Below, piece by piece: positions 62,448-64,000 of a DNA stretch of 64,000 bases. Source of the stretch: Bathynomus jamesi (Eukaryota > Arthropoda > Malacostraca > Isopoda > Cirolanidae); NCBI GenBank assembly GCA_023014485.1, contig JAJOZX010001565.1, positions 656,001 through 720,000 of the forward strand, in the 5' to 3' direction. How positions within the stretch are numbered: position 1 is the stretch's first letter; the number at the start of each line of letters is the position of its first letter. Below the pieces are notes generated by a model. The model was not told where the DNA came from and made no database searches. It saw only the letters and a list, made by a program, of their open reading frames with translations. The translations under genes were made by a program, and so were the position numbers.

Positions 62448-64000
62448 GTGAATGACGATGAGGTAGAGCAGCCCATCATTACGGATGACCTCGACGACAG
62501 TGTAGTTGTGATCTCCTCCCCTGAACCCTCACCAGCGATACCGGTAACACGTCCAAAGCGGAGGTATGAGATACCCACGTCAGGTATAAAGCGACCGAAA
62601 TACGCGTCTGTTGCAGCGGTAATAGATCCCCAACACTCAGCCTCTTACGCAACAACACCCCCAGCAGCACCTAATATATCCCCTTATTCATCCGCCGCCC
62701 CCCGTTCTGTTAAGTCTACAATAATAGAGCCCCAACCATCAACCTCCTACGCAACAGGGCCCCATCAGCAGCACCTTCCGCTAATATATCCACTAATTCC
62801 GCCCCCCGTTCTGTTGAGGATGGTATAACGCTGGAATTGGTGCGATCCGCAGCCCCCACCCCAGCCTTGACTAGAAATCGGTATAGAGTCAGGGTCGACC
62901 CTAGAGTCATGTATAGCAATGGTATTGAGCGCGGACTACGCCGGGTTGTAGAGCGTATTATAGAGTTTGCTCTTCAGAATCGTGACGAGCGTGAAGTCAG
63001 GACGAGTATGTCCTTTGGATTCGGGTCAGATGACGGTGATGTAGACGATTATTGGGTGATAGTGCCATTTAGACGTTTGGCGGCTGAAGATGTAGAATAT
63101 ATATTAGGGCGTATAATGCAAGCCGCCCAAAGTAGTATAGCCTTCAATATGGACAACTTCACGGTAAATATTGACCATGTATACCGTGTTGCGGGTCATA
63201 GTGCCATACCGTATACTCTTAACTTCAATTCTCAAGCTATTTATAGACGGCATATAAACGTCGATCGTGGTTGCGGCTTTATAGCAGTACTCTTAGCACG
63301 TATGTTTACTGTACAAAATACACGAACTCAAAAAATTTGGTTGCCTACAGTCGTGGAGCATGCCCGTAAACTAGCTGAAGACTGTGAACTTGAATTTGAC
63401 TGTAATATGGGTCCTGAAGAGCTGAGAAGGGTAGAACAGGAAATGAATGTCCGCATAGTGTTTGGGTTGGATGATCGTCGTAGGACTGTGTACGTTTTTA
63501 AAAGCTGTGTGAGAGATCGTACAAGGCCCCTACTTATTTTAGGATTGTCAGGGACAACGTATCTCCCCATCCGTAATATAAGGTGGCTTTACGCGAGTTA
63601 TGACAAAAGTCGAAAATATGGGAGACAACATGATTTGTGTAAGGGGTGCCTCGAGTTTGCGGATGATATAGTGAGACATTGTAAAGAATGTCACATGGTA
63701 TGTGAGCAGTGTAAAAGCACCAAATGTGAAAGCCGTGTAGTTGAAGCTGAGAAGAGAGACTGTGATGTGTGTAGACGCACATTTTTCAATAATAGCTGTT
63801 TTGATTTCCATAAATCAATTGGCACGTGCAGGAAAATGAGAATCTGTGAATGTGGTATGTTTCACACAATGGATAATTGGGGAAAATTTAAGCACAAGTG
63901 TGACGTAATTCACTGTCCTACATGCCAGGAGGAATATAAGGCGGATGGAGTAAAGCATGTATGTTATATGAAAGATGCTAAGCCTAAAAATAACCCCTGT
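62403..64000 (+). pseudogene. Polinton DNA polymerase B, N-terminal region, truncated by window edge
   Basis: Open after a TGA at about 62402, with a proline-rich tail (SSPEPSPAIPVTRPKRR), then a one-base shift in a C run near 62804, then open to the window edge. The second part has DDYWVIVPFRRL, RGCGFIAVLLARMF and many paired cysteines and histidines (CKGCLEF, HCKECHMVCEQC, CDVCRRTFF, CECGMFHT, HCPTCQEEY). Such a zinc-rich N-terminal region precedes the exonuclease domain in Polinton polymerases. No ATG was found for the first part; GTG at 62448, splicing, or a later Met (62910 region) are possible. Exonuclease and polymerase domains would lie beyond 64000. Confidence 0.75.

Larger units (their letters stand above)
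54600..64000. mobile_element. Polinton/Maverick element, rearranged, open at right edge
   Basis: Integrase, protein-primed-type DNA polymerase B, FtsK/HerA-like packaging ATPase and jelly-roll capsid genes identify a Polinton. Genes are tightly packed on the minus strand from 62368 to 57695, with polymerase B leaving in the other direction from 62448. Left of 57690 the content changes to a polymerase C-terminus on the minus strand and three unknown ORFs. No protease was found. The left boundary is uncertain and terminal inverted repeats cannot be checked in this window. Confidence 0.93.

Overview
This is a eukaryotic, almost certainly arthropod, genomic window made nearly entirely of nested mobile elements. 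I see no host protein-coding gene, tRNA or rRNA that I can support. The arthropod reading rests on TTAGG-type telomere-like repeats, BEL/Pao and DD41D mariner elements, a Polinton, and abundant (TA)n microsatellites. The microsatellite load resembles decapod crustaceans, but I cannot fix the taxon.

Layout. 1-9.6 kb: three LINE copies (family A, CR1-like with SGNH-type ORF1; family B, with a CCCH zinc-finger ORF1) joined in both orientations, with a hAT transposon splitting one ORF1. 9.7-15.5 kb: a TA-flanked MITE, then a family C LINE interrupted by a 3.16-kb DNA transposon of unrecognised superfamily (GTAC duplication) and by a hAT MITE. 15.5-16.4 kb: fragments of a Penelope-like element and a mariner-like element. 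16.4-28.9 kb: an LTR-like repeat carrying a BEL/Pao retrotransposon (minus strand, both LTRs, tRNA-Tyr-like primer site). The BEL gag carries a TAA-duplicating DNA transposon, which itself carries a Penelope-like inverted duplication; beside it sits an intact DD41D mariner. 28.9-41 kb: a mariner-derived MITE, a nearly full family B LINE, a fold-back element, a second copy of the LTR-like repeat holding a MITE with a telomere-repeat fold-back, and a hAT. 41-53 kb: a 3.9-kb hAT, the larger copy of the TAA-duplicating transposon, LINE and SINE fragments, and another 3.9-kb hAT with a nested MITE. 53.1-54.6 kb: minisatellites. 54.6-64 kb: a Polinton/Maverick that runs off the right edge.

The Polinton is the most interesting block. 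From right to left it has a plus-strand DNA polymerase B N-terminal region, then minus-strand packaging ATPase, small conserved protein, coiled-coil protein, integrase with chromodomain, penton-like minor capsid, basic capsid/core protein and an N-terminal piece of the major capsid protein. The capsid gene is abruptly followed by the C-terminal end of DNA polymerase B on the opposite strand from the main polymerase gene, then three unrecognised ORFs. That layout suggests a mirror-image or chimeric Polinton. Several of its genes overlap by stop/start codons and several carry single-base frameshifts in homopolymers.

Most coding features here are pseudogenes. The only complete transposase is the DD41D mariner. 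Target-site duplications read directly from the sequence give the order of insertion at many places.
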